Of a DNA stretch of 64,000 nt, positions 45,801 to 55,801 are shown one piece after another. Origin of the DNA: Pectinophora gossypiella (lineage: Eukaryota; Arthropoda; Insecta; Lepidoptera; Gelechiidae); assembly GCF_024362695.1 (NCBI RefSeq), contig NC_065406.1, positions 3,720,001-3,784,000 of the forward strand, in the 5' to 3' direction. The translations under genes were made by a program, and so were the position numbers. The notes under the pieces were generated by a model. That model was not told the DNA's origin, searched no databases, and saw nothing but the letters and a program-made list of their open reading frames with translations. How positions within the stretch are numbered: position 1 is the first letter of the stretch; every line of letters starts with the position of its first letter.

Positions 45801-47286
45801 TCATGCATGAATGGCTGCATGTCGTCGGATTCCACCACATGCACCAGACGTACCCTCGGGACGACTGGGTCATCATCAACTGGCAGAACGTTCAAAACGG
45901 TCAGTTGGTTATTGTGCTTTTATCCTACAGGAACTGGGACCGTTTGAAACAGGCATCGAGTTATTGGAATATTCAGTTACTTAACAACCTTTTTTTTCTT
46001 TTTTAAGTAACCTAGTAACGCCGAGACTTCCAGATGGGATTTGGATTTTAGAATAACATTCGGTCTTGAGAATTTGAAGTAATGACAAAATAATGTCATT
46101 TTACGATAAATACTGTATCAAAGTTGTCAAAATTGTGCGTTAATAATTATGTCAGTCAATTGCTCCCAACTCCCAAAGACGTAAGACCTAATGTCTTAAA
46201 ATCCCCATTGTTTATATTGTGTCTGGAAATCTCGGCCATAGGGCGTTAGTATTATTATGAAACTTATTTGTAAGTACATTCTGATGATCTTCTTTAAATT
46301 TCCAGGCATGGCGAGTCAATTCAATAGATTCTCCAACTCACTGATAACGATGCTCGGGTTGCCGTATGAATACGCCAGCAACCAGCACTACGGCTCGCAC
46401 GCTTTCAGCTTCAATGGACAACCAACCATCACGCCTAGATTCGTGAGTGATTTCTCTAATATTTAACAGGTATACACTAACACAGTTGGCTCGACCATTA
46501 AAGACGGCGATACGGCTCACTCGTCACATTGGTCTAACAGAAAGCGCGGTGAGGTGTGGGTACTTGGTTCATCTTGCGATGGATGTAGCTCTGACTTCCC
46601 CTTATTGGGATATATAGTCGTATAGACAGACAATCTACTTCACGCAAGTAGCAAGAATCAAGCAAGCAACCGAACGATTTCCCTAATTCAGCGCTTATCG
46701 CTATCGACCTCCTAGGATCGATTAATTCTTTAAAATATTATCCTCTCAGACGACGCCCTGAGCCGAGATTCACGTCCAGCTGGGTACCCTCAGGCCTGTT
46801 GACTCAAATTTTATACCGGGTGAGCCCTCAGCGCTCCCCATTTGTCCGGCCAAGTAGTTAATGCCATTTGTGGCAAATCTACAATAAGTCACATCAAAAA
46901 AATAAATAAAAGATGTACATATTTCAGCGCCATAGGTGCGAATGAGCAGGACACATTGGTTGAACACCTAATCAAATCTAATTAGTAAATAAGTAAGTAT
47001 ATTTTTATTTGAACAGAACGACGGAGGCCAAATGGGACAACTGCAGTTCGTCAGTGGCTGGGACATCCTTCGCGTCAACCGACTGTACAACTGCCCTGGA
47101 GCATGGAATCAAGAAGTGAGGCTTGAAGACGCCAACAAACCAGCATACTACCCTTATGAAGAAGTACCTGCGAAAGTCTCCGATGAACTCGCTGAAACCT
47201 GGGTTGACGCACCAGTTGAAGACCAACCTGAAGTTATTGATGAAGAGGTTGATGCTGTTAAGGTTGCAGAAGTGATCGCTTATTAA
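42850..47286 (+). CDS. secreted astacin-family metalloprotease 1
   Basis: Six exons: 42850-42973, 44193-44408, 45018-45124, 45701-45899, 46306-46442 and 47017-47286, giving 350 residues. A signal peptide (FCVLLCAVGLAVGA) is followed by a propeptide and the astacin domain. The zinc site is HEWLHVVGFHH: His185, Glu186 (catalytic base), His189 and His195. The expected Met-turn SxMHY reads SNQHY, with Gln242 replacing Met. Cys residues of GCY and PGC match the family. The C-terminus is an acidic Glu/Val-rich tail of about 60 residues. Family members act outside the cell in digestion, hatching or matrix turnover. The gene faces astacin gene 2 tail to tail. Introns carry SINEs and LINE pieces. It could still be active, since the Met does not bind zinc. 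Confidence 0.88.
43041..43283 (-). repeat. 5'-truncated SINE-A with target duplication
   Basis: The body 43054-43270 is the reverse complement of the SINE-A tail and core, without the tRNA head. It is flanked by an exact 13-mer, tttttacagacat, at 43041-43053 and 43271-43283. It lies in intron 1 of astacin gene 1. Confidence 0.75.
43631..43730. repeat. end of a hAT-like MITE
   Basis: Starts 'cagtggttcttaactgatgg', then 'ggtccgcgaagtcat'. CAGTGGTTCT is a common hAT end. The opposite end was not found. Confidence 0.4.
43971..44155 (-). repeat. SINE-B tail and core
   Basis: Inverted tail 'gtgggttgtgaggtggatta', 'cctgacatgactcatgaaac' and core to 'cttcccaagacggatcatct'. The head is lost. It lies just before exon 2 of astacin gene 1. 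Confidence 0.65.
44440..44745 (-). mobile_element. LINE family T C-terminal fragment
   Basis: The minus-strand frame (44721-44383) reads 'ITKAVYKAKVGGRAGRGR', 'RRTYIDQIGNVLRKG' and 'RACMKRLMNVGEAREE', the last part of a LINE ORF2, then the family T 3' end. Sits in intron 2 of astacin gene 1. Confidence 0.65.
45150..45400 (-). repeat. decayed SINE-B
   Basis: Inverted tail near 45150 ('gtggggtcaatgatcgactt' zone), core at 45250-45300, and head 'gtattcgaacccaggacctc' near 45345-45365. It lies in intron 3 of astacin gene 1. Confidence 0.5.
46490..46632 (+). repeat. dispersed repeat (family D)
   Basis: Same blocks as 28340-28475: 'gtcacattggtctaacagaa', gcggtgaggtg and 'cttgcgatggatgtagctct'. 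Intron 5 of astacin gene 1. Confidence 0.5.
46660..46900 (+). repeat. LINE/SINE family S copy
   Basis: Parallels 35560-35785: 'agcgcttatcgctatcgacc', 'gacgccctgagccgagattc', 'ctcaggcctgttg', then the 'caaatctacaataagtcaca' end and A-rich tail. Confidence 0.65.
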
Positions 47287-47404
47287 GCCTTCTAAAATTG
47301 ATTTTTGTGAAGGAATGATAAACTGCAATGATGTTATGTTAAAGATATTCGAAGTCTGATATTGTATTTGTTTATAATGTAAATATATTTTCAAAAGTAC
47401 TTAC

Positions 47405-47870
47405 CTAAATTTGGTCAATATACGTCCTTCTAGGTCTTCCCCTACCAGCCCTACCACCAACCCTTGCTTTATATACTGCTTTCGTAATCTTATTATCCTT
47501 CATCGGCTCTACGTGTCCAAACCAACTTAACATTCCCGTCTCAATTTAGATAAATTAATTACGTGGCGGAAGCAAGAGAAGTGTGTCAGGATCGAAGCAA
47601 ATGAAATTCCATAGTCTCTGCTAACTCCGGTGGGAAATAAGCGTGAGTTTATATATGTATGATATCGTGATCAAATCAAAGCAAACTTAATTTTAACAAG
47701 TAGGCACGCATGATCCCTTTACTTATTCCCACATCAATCGGGAAGTCGTGATGCCTAAGTAGGTTATTAATTCCATCGTCTTACTTTTCCTGTCACCACC
47801 TTTTTTTTTTTTGACGTGACTTATTGTAGATTTGCCGCAGATGGCATTAACTACTTGGCCGGACAAACCT
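47405..47870 (-). repeat. LINE family T end and a family S tail between the astacins
   Basis: Positions 47405-47665 repeat the 44.6-kb LINE fragment ('gtcaatatacgtccttctag') and its 3' end ('gaaattccatagtctctgct'). Positions 47800-47870 are an inverted family S tail. The rest of the gap to 48504 is plain; both 3' UTRs must lie there. Confidence 0.55.
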
Positions 47871-48504
47871 GTCACCACCATGAATAAAAATATCCTACCA
47901 TTGCTGGCATTACCGGCTTAACATTTTAATAAAAAATAAATATATTAAGTACTTAAATGAATATAGAATATTTACATCGAGATACGAAATATTACCTACC
48001 AGTCTAATTTGCTAGCTTTGTGAATACTTCTTCATGAATGACAGGAAATTTATACACAGTGTACGATACACCCCATCTGTCTGGGTAAGCCAGCAGCAAT
48101 TTTTACCAGGAGTTTCATCTAATGCAATTCATCTAAAAAGCAATATTGCAATTTGATATTTGCGTAATACTCTTAATAGTTATGTGACCTTTAGTTAGGT
48201 AAGCGGACCCCGTGAAAAACGGCATAATGCTAGGGAGATGATGATGGAATAGTTATCCAAAATGTCTAATATCTCTATTACTTTTAATAGATTGCTACAA
48301 TTTGGTCTTTATAATATCCCAGACCATCAGTGATAGAAAGAATTATACAACGGAATTGACAAAATAAAACTACAGGTTCGGTTTAAGTTTCAGGTAAGTA
48401 TATAATCGTATTTCTTTTACCAGACCTTATTTAAGTGACCAGATTAAATTTATTAGCGAAAGCATTTATAAATACGTGTGAAGCTTCAAAAATCTGTCAA
48501 TGAT

Positions 48505-51500
48505 CTATTTCTCCTCGCTTTCTGAGCCCTGGTTTCCGGATTCCGTAGAGTCCTCTTTGCTCTCAGAGCTTTCTTTGCTCTCAGAGCTCTCGCTGCTCTC
48601 AGACTCAGACTTCTCGTCCCAGGCTCCAGGGCATTCGTAGTGTCTCTGGAGACGGAGCCAGTCCTTTTCGCTGACGAATATGCGCTGACCCATCTCACCT
48701 TCGTGCTCCTGTAACAAGATATTGTGACATTGTGTCAAATGTCTTTTTTGCATTGGTCTTTTGCTATTAATAACGACAAAATATAAAAGAAGGAAATCAG
48801 CGTATTTTGGTTTAGTAAATACAACTTCTTGAAAGTATTTTTTTTGTTTCTGTAGCCTAATTGATGTCCCATTGCTGGGCAAAGGCCTCTTCTTCTCTTT
48901 CCAACCTAGCCAATTAATAATATGAAGACCATATTGACCAATTATATTGGGTCATCAATGATGACTCATCATCATCACTAATTTAAGAGCCACGCTCTTG
49001 TTGGTGTAGCATTCTCCATTTTTGACTATGAAAGGCCAATTCTTTGACTCTATAAGCCTACATAATCTTTATTGCGTATGAATGTTTAATTGTTTCTTGT
49101 ACCGTATACATGCAAAAGTATTCATATAAAAAAAAACATAGGAAATCATTCGTACAAGTAAGTATTCAAAAGTAGTCGTAGTGTTTAAGTCAACCATTTA
49201 GAATAATTAATTGGTCGCCTGAATTACAGTGCATAGACATGTCTTTTCTGATACTTACCTACTCTTTGTGAATTTTTTAAATCAATTTTAGGATAGCAAT
49301 GGTGCTAATTCCTGCAGACGCCATCTAATTTTATTTTAAGTTATACCTGTCATTTTCTTATCCGTTGGAAAAGAAAGGGACGCGTAATCGACAGGCATAA
49401 AATTTATGGTATACACGTCAATTTTAAGCAGAAATCTAAAACAACCGTCTAAAAATTTTACATCAGCCAATAACCTGACAGAGTTAAGTAGACAGCACGT
49501 CAAACGGATTACAAAACCAGCGTTCTCGCCTATTTTACTCACTCGGGTTATTCATTCGTTTTAAAATTCACTTGTTGACAATTATCCGTCCCTTTCCTTT
49601 TCGGCGGATAAGAAAATGACAGATATAACTTAAAATAAAATTAGGAGGTGTCTGCAGGAATCGGGGCCGATGTTTGACGCCTGAAGTGACATAAAAGAAA
49701 AAAAGGAGAACGAACCTGCAGTGCGACGATAGTCTTCTCGCCGTTGGCAGAGAAAGCGTAGGGTCCATAGTGCATGCAGCTCACATAGTCGTATTCGACG
49801 CCCAAGTTGGACACGAGGTTCGAACTGTAGATGGCGAAGTTGTGTTCAGTTCCTGGATTTTAGATAAATAAACAATAAATAACGATTAGCAGGTAGTGAA
49901 GAGTGTTAACAATAAGATGCATTGTTGTCTCTACTGTTTGGGTGAATATCAAAATGTGCCAAGTTTGGTGACGAACTTTCATACGGTACTACATTATAGA
50001 CACTTGGTAATATTCTTTTGTGCAGATTATGAGATCGTTGACGACCTCTGTAGCTAACCCTGCTATCAGGATTAGGCTATAGAAAAACCCTGACATGACT
50101 GGAATTGGATTTCGTAATCTACATAACAAGCGACCAAACGACCTCCGTGGTCCAGTGGTTGGTTGAGCGTTGGGTTCCGGGTTCGATTCCCGGTGGGGAC
50201 ATAATACAGAAAAAATACTTTGTGGTCCCTAGTTTGGTTAGGACATTACAGGCTGATCACCGGATTGTCCGAAAGTAAGATGATCCGTGCTTCGGAAGGC
50301 ACGTTAAGCCGTTGGTCCCGGTTACTATTTACTGATGTAAGTAGTCGTTACATGAGCCATGTCAGGGGCCCTTGGCGGCTCAATAGTAACCCTGACACCA
50401 GGGTTGATGAAATTGGTACTCCACCTCACAACCCACACGATAGAAGAAGACCAAGCAAGAATTCAACACGAACCAGGAATAAGATTCTCCTCAACAATCT
50501 TGACGTAGTCGTCCCTGTTGTAGGTGGACTGCATGTGGAGGAAGCCGAGGATGTGCAGCCACTCGTGAACGATGGTGGTGTGCCGGAAGCAGCCCAGGCC
50601 GGGGGTGTTGCGGGCGAGGTTCAGGGTGTGGACCCCGCGGGACTCCCAGTAGCCCACGTGGGCGTAGCAGCCGCCGGCTCCACCCTTGATTCGGAATTAC
50701 AGAAAAATAGGCTAGTTTCCAACTAGTCAAATCAGTTACTTTTTACTAAACGTCAAAACACGAAATTACTATGGAATTTGTATGAAAAAGCACTCTGTGA
50801 CGTCATAGAAAAACGTGACAAAATGTCGGACTTATTATTACGTTTTTCTTGATTAAAATTCATAAATAAGTTTAATAGAAAAAAGAAAATGTTTTTCGTT
50901 AGTTTTAGATGTCTTTATTTAGTAATCAGAATTTCATAATTTATCTTGAACCTAGTACACGACCCAATTGTGTTATGCGCACTGTCCTGTATAAACTCAC
51001 ATTCGCTAAGGAGTTTTTCTCTCAACCGGTAAAATAAATTAGAGCTGCACGGTTTAAAAGTGCATGTGCCGATGGCTCAAAAAAGAAAGACCATTTTCAT
51101 CAATGACAATCAATTGAAATGGGTGACTTCTGGATAGTTGAGAGGTGGGTAAGACCTGGATAAATTGGGTATTTAACTAGGTCAAAGATAAATTATAAAA
51201 TGCTAACGTAGCTAATCTATTCTATTCTATAAATAGAAGCCAGTCTAAGATGATCAAAAATCAATCTCATTTTACTTTTAAACTTATTTTCGCATTTTAT
51301 TTATGAATTAAGTAGCAATGAGTACGTCGTTTGACCGCTTTTATTGATGACGTCACAGGACAGTATTTCCAGACAAATTCCAAAGAAAACTTTCGTTTTG
51401 ACGTTTCGTAAAAAGTATCTCATTTGACTATGTTGTCAAGTAGCCTATTATTAGACTGGATAGAGATTTGGGTGACTAAAAAGGCCAAATTGTTGCAATG

Positions 51501-54500
51501 TATCTAAAAAAGCAATATTGCATTTTGACATTTGCGCATACAGGGTATGACATCTTAACGAATACTGAAGGGGATGACTCAAACCATGATTTTGAGTTAA
51601 TATCAAATGGAATTTGGTCTGAATCAGCCCTCAAAGTTTTCGGTACGGATGTCACTAACACCCTGTATAAAAGGAAGTACGCAATGCCAACAAATGTCAA
51701 GTAATTTTGTTTTTTTTTTGAGATGAATTGCATAAATGTGGCCTTTTTGACTCCCCATATCCCAATTGGGGTAAACAAAGGTACCTCCATCGTAAGATGA
51801 ACTATTTTGTTGGACCAACGTGATAGGTGGTGAGCCGTATCGCTTTCTAGAAGTGGTGAAACTGGTCGTCATACTTACGGTAACGCGGACGAAGACAGTA
51901 TCTTCAGGCTCACGGTAACGGAACTTCACGCAGGACCGGTTCTCGATATCAGCGATGCCGTCAAGGATGGCTTGCTGCTGCAGAGGACCTGGAGACCAAC
52001 AGAGTCTTATATACTTATCTGGGGCAATTTGAACACTGAGGTTTATACATAAAACTGAGTTATTGTGTGAAGACTCCTTTTTTTAACCCGGTATTAAGCT
52101 ACCCGTCGATTCTTAACACACAAGCAGCGTGTCAACGCGCGGGCAACTGCATCGTGGAATAAATTGATAATTGCCTAAAGACCTCAATATCCCCTTAATC
52201 TCGCAAACAATTTTCGTTTGTCCTAAAATCTTTCGCCTGCTTACTATATCACTTTCCTTTTTTTAAAACATAATTATCTGTCAATTCGTAAGTTCAACAA
52301 ACATACTTACCTAATCTTTTATTTACATTATTATAGTCATTAGAACAATGACAACGCAATAATAATTATCAAAAAATACTTCATTACAAAACACGAGATT
52401 GATTATCTGGAAAAGCCAAAGTCAACGTATTAATTGATAAAGAAGTCCTAATCCTTGATGAATTATATTAATTTCATGAAATTATCTTTTGTCAATGAAA
52501 CTAGTTCGAAGACCTAGATTTGTTTGTAAATGACGCGAGTAAGTCGGTTATACCTTTGTGTTCTGATTAGAATTCTAATCTTTGATAACATAAAATTATA
52601 CCTAGAATAATATATAAACAGCACAAGCTTCACGATTACATTCCGAATTGGACTAATCAAAGATATATCCATCACAAGATGAACTGAGTGAACTCAGTTT
52701 CACTGAGCTTTCTGTTACACTTAGGCCGTATACAAAAAGAAAGCTGGAAACGTATAAGCGCTTACCAGCGCTTGACAGCGCTGCTGCGCTGGTGACCCGC
52801 GCAGGTAAATATACCGCGCTGATAAGCACTGAACGGTGCCGACAAGCTTCAACACGCGCTGGTCAGTGCTGGGCGCTGCCATTTAAAATTAATAAGCAAC
52901 CTGCCTCAACCTGCTTCCTTTATGCAGAACGGACCAGCGCTGTCAAGCGCCGGTAAGAGCTTATTAGTTTCCAGCTTTCTTTCTGTATACGGCCTAACGT
53001 GAGAGCCATACGGCTCCCCTAAGTAGATTGATGACAAGAAAAAACAGACGGACAACAAAATGATCCTAAAGTACTAGCACCGATTAAGGGCCGCGCCGGT
53101 TCCTAATAAGGCCATAAGCAAAAACTCACACTTCTCATTTTCAAAACTGCATCATTTCCCTCGCAATATCCTAAACCAAAACAAGTTAGATTCCTCATAA
53201 AATTATATTTAGTATTTTAAAAAATTTAAGTAGAAAAAAGGTGGCCCTTATTCGGTGCAAGTGCTTTATAAGGGTTCCGTTTTCCTTTTGAGGTTTGTCT
53301 TAAAAAAAGTCAACTACCCTATTCTGTCTATTTGTCCATTGTTGCTTATGTTTGGAATGAAATAATGCTTTACTTACCGAACTCTCCCTCTCCGAACTCC
53401 CAGACAACAGTATCTTCGGGCCACTTGGTGTTCGGCCAGACGTAAGCGTTGCGGCCCATGGCGTATTGCTAGAAAAAAAAAAACAAAATTTACGTAAACA
53501 ATGTTTTGAGAAATAGTTTAGTTCTGATAAAGGAGCGACTATTGTAAGATTTGCGTATTACTTACTACTTTTTGTAATAATCTAACCTACGCAACGACGC
53601 TTCATCACATATCCCGTTTTCACAGGACCCGCTTAGGTACCTAACCTGAAGATTTGACAGGTCCGGTTTTATGCATGGGAATGCCTGTCTGACCTACCAA
53701 CCCGCGAAGGAAAATCTAGCCCAATACAGGTTAGTTCACATACCTCCGAAACGCATTCTCGTGACGTCATAGAAAATAAACGTGATAAAATTTCGCACTT
53801 ATTATCACATTTTTCTTTATTAAAATTCATAAATAAGTTAAATAGAAAAAATAAAATGTTTTTTGTCACCTTCTCTTCTTCTCTTCGGTCTTTATTTAGT
53901 TACTTATCAGAATTTCTTAATTTATGTTGACCTAGGAAACTACCCCATTCTGGCCGGTCCGTGTATGGCTCGCTATGGTGTTGGTTGGCGACCGGACGGC
54001 CTAGTGGGCCTTGTGTCATAGAAATTCATACAAAGAATGTTTTTTTGCCTGGTATGGTACGGAGTAGTGGGCACGGACCTTTAGGATTTCACGCGAAAGA
54101 AGTCACGAGTAGCCACGAGTACTTATGTCAATATTTATAAAAGACCTACTTGCAGCATGCTCTCGATGATAAAGTCATCGAGGATGATGTCGCCCTCGTA
54201 GTGACCGCTCATCTCCTCAGGGTTAGCCAGAGGAGCGGTTCTGGTACGAGCCAGGAAGTGTTCGCCATCGCCTGTAACAATAGTTGATTAAGTTATCGAA
54301 ACCCTCTCAAAAATCGAAATTCTAACGGTTTGTTTTTTTAAACAACAATTACGATACGTAAAAATAATTTAAATAAATAGAAAATATACCTAATTCCATC
54401 TCAAAAATATTGTCTATAATACCCTATGGACAGGAGGAGGTGGTGCAATGGTTGACACGCTCCTCGTCCCGGCTTCACATGAGCTGCGGGTTCAAGTCCC

Positions 54501-55289
54501 GTGCGAGACAGATTTTGTTCGATTTACGAGAGTAACGAGAGATGTTACTCTAGTCAAACTATCTTAAAAGGGATTTAAGACAATAAATAAAACGTCAACG
54601 ATCCTAAAACTATGCTAAACACAACTATATGATAAATAAAACATTGGTCCCAATATCATACCCTGGGCTACACTTACGCTTTTGGGCTAATAAATCTAAC
54701 AACAGAAAAGTTAAAACTATTTTTAAGCACCTAGGAATAATTTTGTTTAAATTTTGCTAGCATTATTGTGCTTACCCAAAGGTTTTTACTTGTACCCCAA
54801 GGTAGAATATTAGGACCAATATTCTATAATTATTAATAAGTACAATTGCACTATTTAAGTACCTATAATTAGTATTGAACCGGTAAATGTTCTATTTATT
54901 ATCAATGTAAAATGTACTTTAGTGTTGAGGTGCCCTTTAAGAAATGATATGCCGTTAAATGCAGGTACAGTCATGAGTCATGTAGGTAGAGTCATGTTCC
55001 CACTTTAGAACCCTGTCGCACTATCATATTTGACATTTAATGAGACTTAATGTCACATGGTATCAAAATGTATACATATTAGTACTCGCGATCGTACCTA
55101 GATTTTTGATAAAATTGTATTTTCACTGAATTCTACACAGGCAAAGATAATGCAACTTTGATAATACTTACTGCTCTTAGTGTTCTCCAGGAAAGACCTG
55201 AAGGCTTCGATCTCTTCCCTGGACCTCACCAGGGAAGGGGTGGCAGCGGCCAGAGCCACAACAAAACCGAACACTAGAAACCGCAACAT
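48505..55289 (-). CDS. secreted astacin-family metalloprotease 2
   Basis: Seven exons on the minus strand: 55289-55172, 54271-54150, 53468-53378, 51988-51879, 50684-50474, 49852-49716 and 48708-48505, giving 330 residues. Signal peptide (FLVFGFVVALAAAT), propeptide, then the catalytic domain with HEWLHILGFLH (His187, Glu188, His191, His197) and an intact Met-turn SCMHY (Met244). The tail is Ser/Glu/Lys-rich and probably disordered. Exons 4, 5 and 6 match astacin 1 in phase and nearly in length (110/107, 211/199 and 137/137 nt), showing a duplication, but astacin 1 lacks the intron between exons 2 and 3. Likely a gut or hatching-type protease. The donor after exon 5 is gttcgt, weak but in frame. 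Confidence 0.88.
48955..49070 (-). repeat. LINE C-terminal fragment with atg tail
   Basis: Same element end as 39235-39376: 'gactcatcatcatcactaat' then 'gccacgctcttgttggtgta'. Intron 6 of astacin gene 2. Confidence 0.55.
49299..49669. mobile_element. MITE family M, complete copy
   Basis: Ends ggtgctaattcctgcagac and its inverse 'gtctgcaggaatcgggg'. Inner mirrored blocks 'cattttcttatccgttggaa' and 'ttttcggcggataagaaaat'. It stops 47 bp from the 5' splice site of exon 6 of astacin gene 2. Confidence 0.7.
50140..50455 (+). repeat. SINE-B, near full length
   Basis: Head gacctccgtggtccagtggt and B box 'gggttcgattcccggt', the shared core 'ccgtgcttcggaaggcacgt', then the B-type tail: 'catgagccatgtcaggggcc', 'cctgacaccagggttgatga' and 'cctcacaacccacacgatag'. 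Lies in intron 5 of astacin gene 2, close to the donor. Confidence 0.8.
50708..51450. mobile_element. complete MITE family G, beside a splice acceptor
   Basis: Ends 'taggctagtttccaactagt' and the inverse of a related sequence ('catttgactatgttgtcaag' then tagccta). About 740 bp, no protein. Its left end is only 23 bp from the acceptor of exon 5 of astacin gene 2 (50684). Confidence 0.7.
51511..51745. mobile_element. palindromic MITE (family Q) interrupted by a TA-inserted element
   Basis: Outer sequence 'aagcaatattgcattttgac' then atttgcgcata resumes after 51667 as a decayed cgcaatgccaac and acaaatgtcaa. The intact relative at 61145-61230 reads straight through this point. Confidence 0.65.
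51541..51665. mobile_element. CAGGGTGTTAG palindromic element, 125-bp form
   Basis: Starts cagggtatgacatc and ends 'gatgtcactaacaccctg', flanked by TA on both sides. A short internally deleted copy of the 482-bp form. Confidence 0.75.
51755..51850 (-). repeat. dispersed repeat (family D), inverted
   Basis: Complement of the 28.4-kb repeat: 'ccccatatcccaattggggt', 'cgtaagatgaac' and 'ttggaccaacgtgat'. It abuts exon 4 of astacin gene 2 within 30 bp. Confidence 0.5.
52721..52997. mobile_element. 277-bp inverted-repeat MITE rich in CAGCGCT
   Basis: Ends ttaggccgtatacaaaaag and ctttctgtatacggcctaa, with inverted arms of about 60 bp (aaagctggaaac / gtttccagcttt). The arms carry repeated cagcgct and gcgctgg motifs. 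It sits inside a family D repeat, whose halves (52660-52720 and 52998-53015) flank it. Confidence 0.7.
53595..53945. repeat. LINE family U fragment followed by MITE G fragment
   Basis: Positions 53595-53755 match 25745-25935. Positions 53757-53945 match the inner left part of MITE G ('gtgacgtcatagaaaataaa', 'ttctttattaaaattcataa'). Intron 2 of astacin gene 2. Confidence 0.55.
54436..54640 (+). repeat. tRNA-headed SINE (third family)
   Basis: Head 'ggtggtgcaatggttgacac' and B box 'gcgggttcaagtcccgtgcg', unlike the SINE-A/B heads. The body 'gtaacgagagatgttactct' is short. It lies in intron 1 of astacin gene 2. It does not fold as a usable tRNA by eye. Confidence 0.55.
54985..55090 (+). repeat. 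dispersed repeat shared with 9.1 kb
   Basis: 'cccactttagaaccctgtcg', 'catttgacatttaatgagac' and 'gtatacatattagtactcgc' match 9070-9190 with a small deletion. Confidence 0.55.
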
Positions 55290-55327
55290 CCTGAGTTTAC
55301 CTACTATCAGCAAAACCACACAGTGGC

Positions 55328-55334
55328 TTATATA
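55328..55334 (-). promoter_or_regulatory. TATA box of astacin gene 2
   Basis: Minus-strand TATATAA about 40 bp before the ATG at 55289, the same arrangement as in astacin gene 1. Suggests a strong, tissue-restricted promoter in both. Confidence 0.55.
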
Positions 55335-55597
55335 CCTTCCTCTACATCACTTACCTGCATTATTAATACAAAGTAATCAGCAAAGATAAACTAATTATTG
55401 ATAAATACATGTACTTACGTAGGTACTCTCAGTGTATTATTGATTGCAGATTAAATAATTATCGCTTAAGTTTGTCTATTATTATTATGAAATTATTTAA
55501 AGAGCATTATTACAGTAGGTCACAATAAAAACGGGTAAACTGAGGTCTTTGTGAATGTTTCAGTTTTAGCGAGAATTAGGTACTTACCTAATACATA

Positions 55598-55801
55598 CAG
55601 TGTTAGTGACACCGTAACAAATATTGAGGGAGGAGAAATTCAGATCATGATTCTGAGTTGATACCAAGTGGATGTTCCTGTCGGAAAATTCATGATATTT
55701 TTGTGTTTCTGTTAATTACTTTAATTAAAATTCTACTTGATATCAACTCAGAATCATGGTCTGTATCATCCTCAAATCGTTACGATGTCACTAACACCCT
55801 G
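55598..55801. mobile_element. CAGGGTGTTAG palindromic element, 204-bp form
   Basis: Starts cagtgttagtgacaccg and ends 'gtcactaacaccctg' between TA dinucleotides. The centre is shortened relative to the 482-bp copy. Confidence 0.7.

Noticed and set aside
50220..50726. 168-codon plus-strand open frame
   Set aside because: It runs through SINE-B and then antisense over exon 5 of astacin gene 2, whose minus-strand frame carries the HExxHxxGFxH motif.
54436..54510. possible tRNA gene with a variable loop
   Set aside because: The B box is good, but the acceptor arms do not pair and a SINE body follows.
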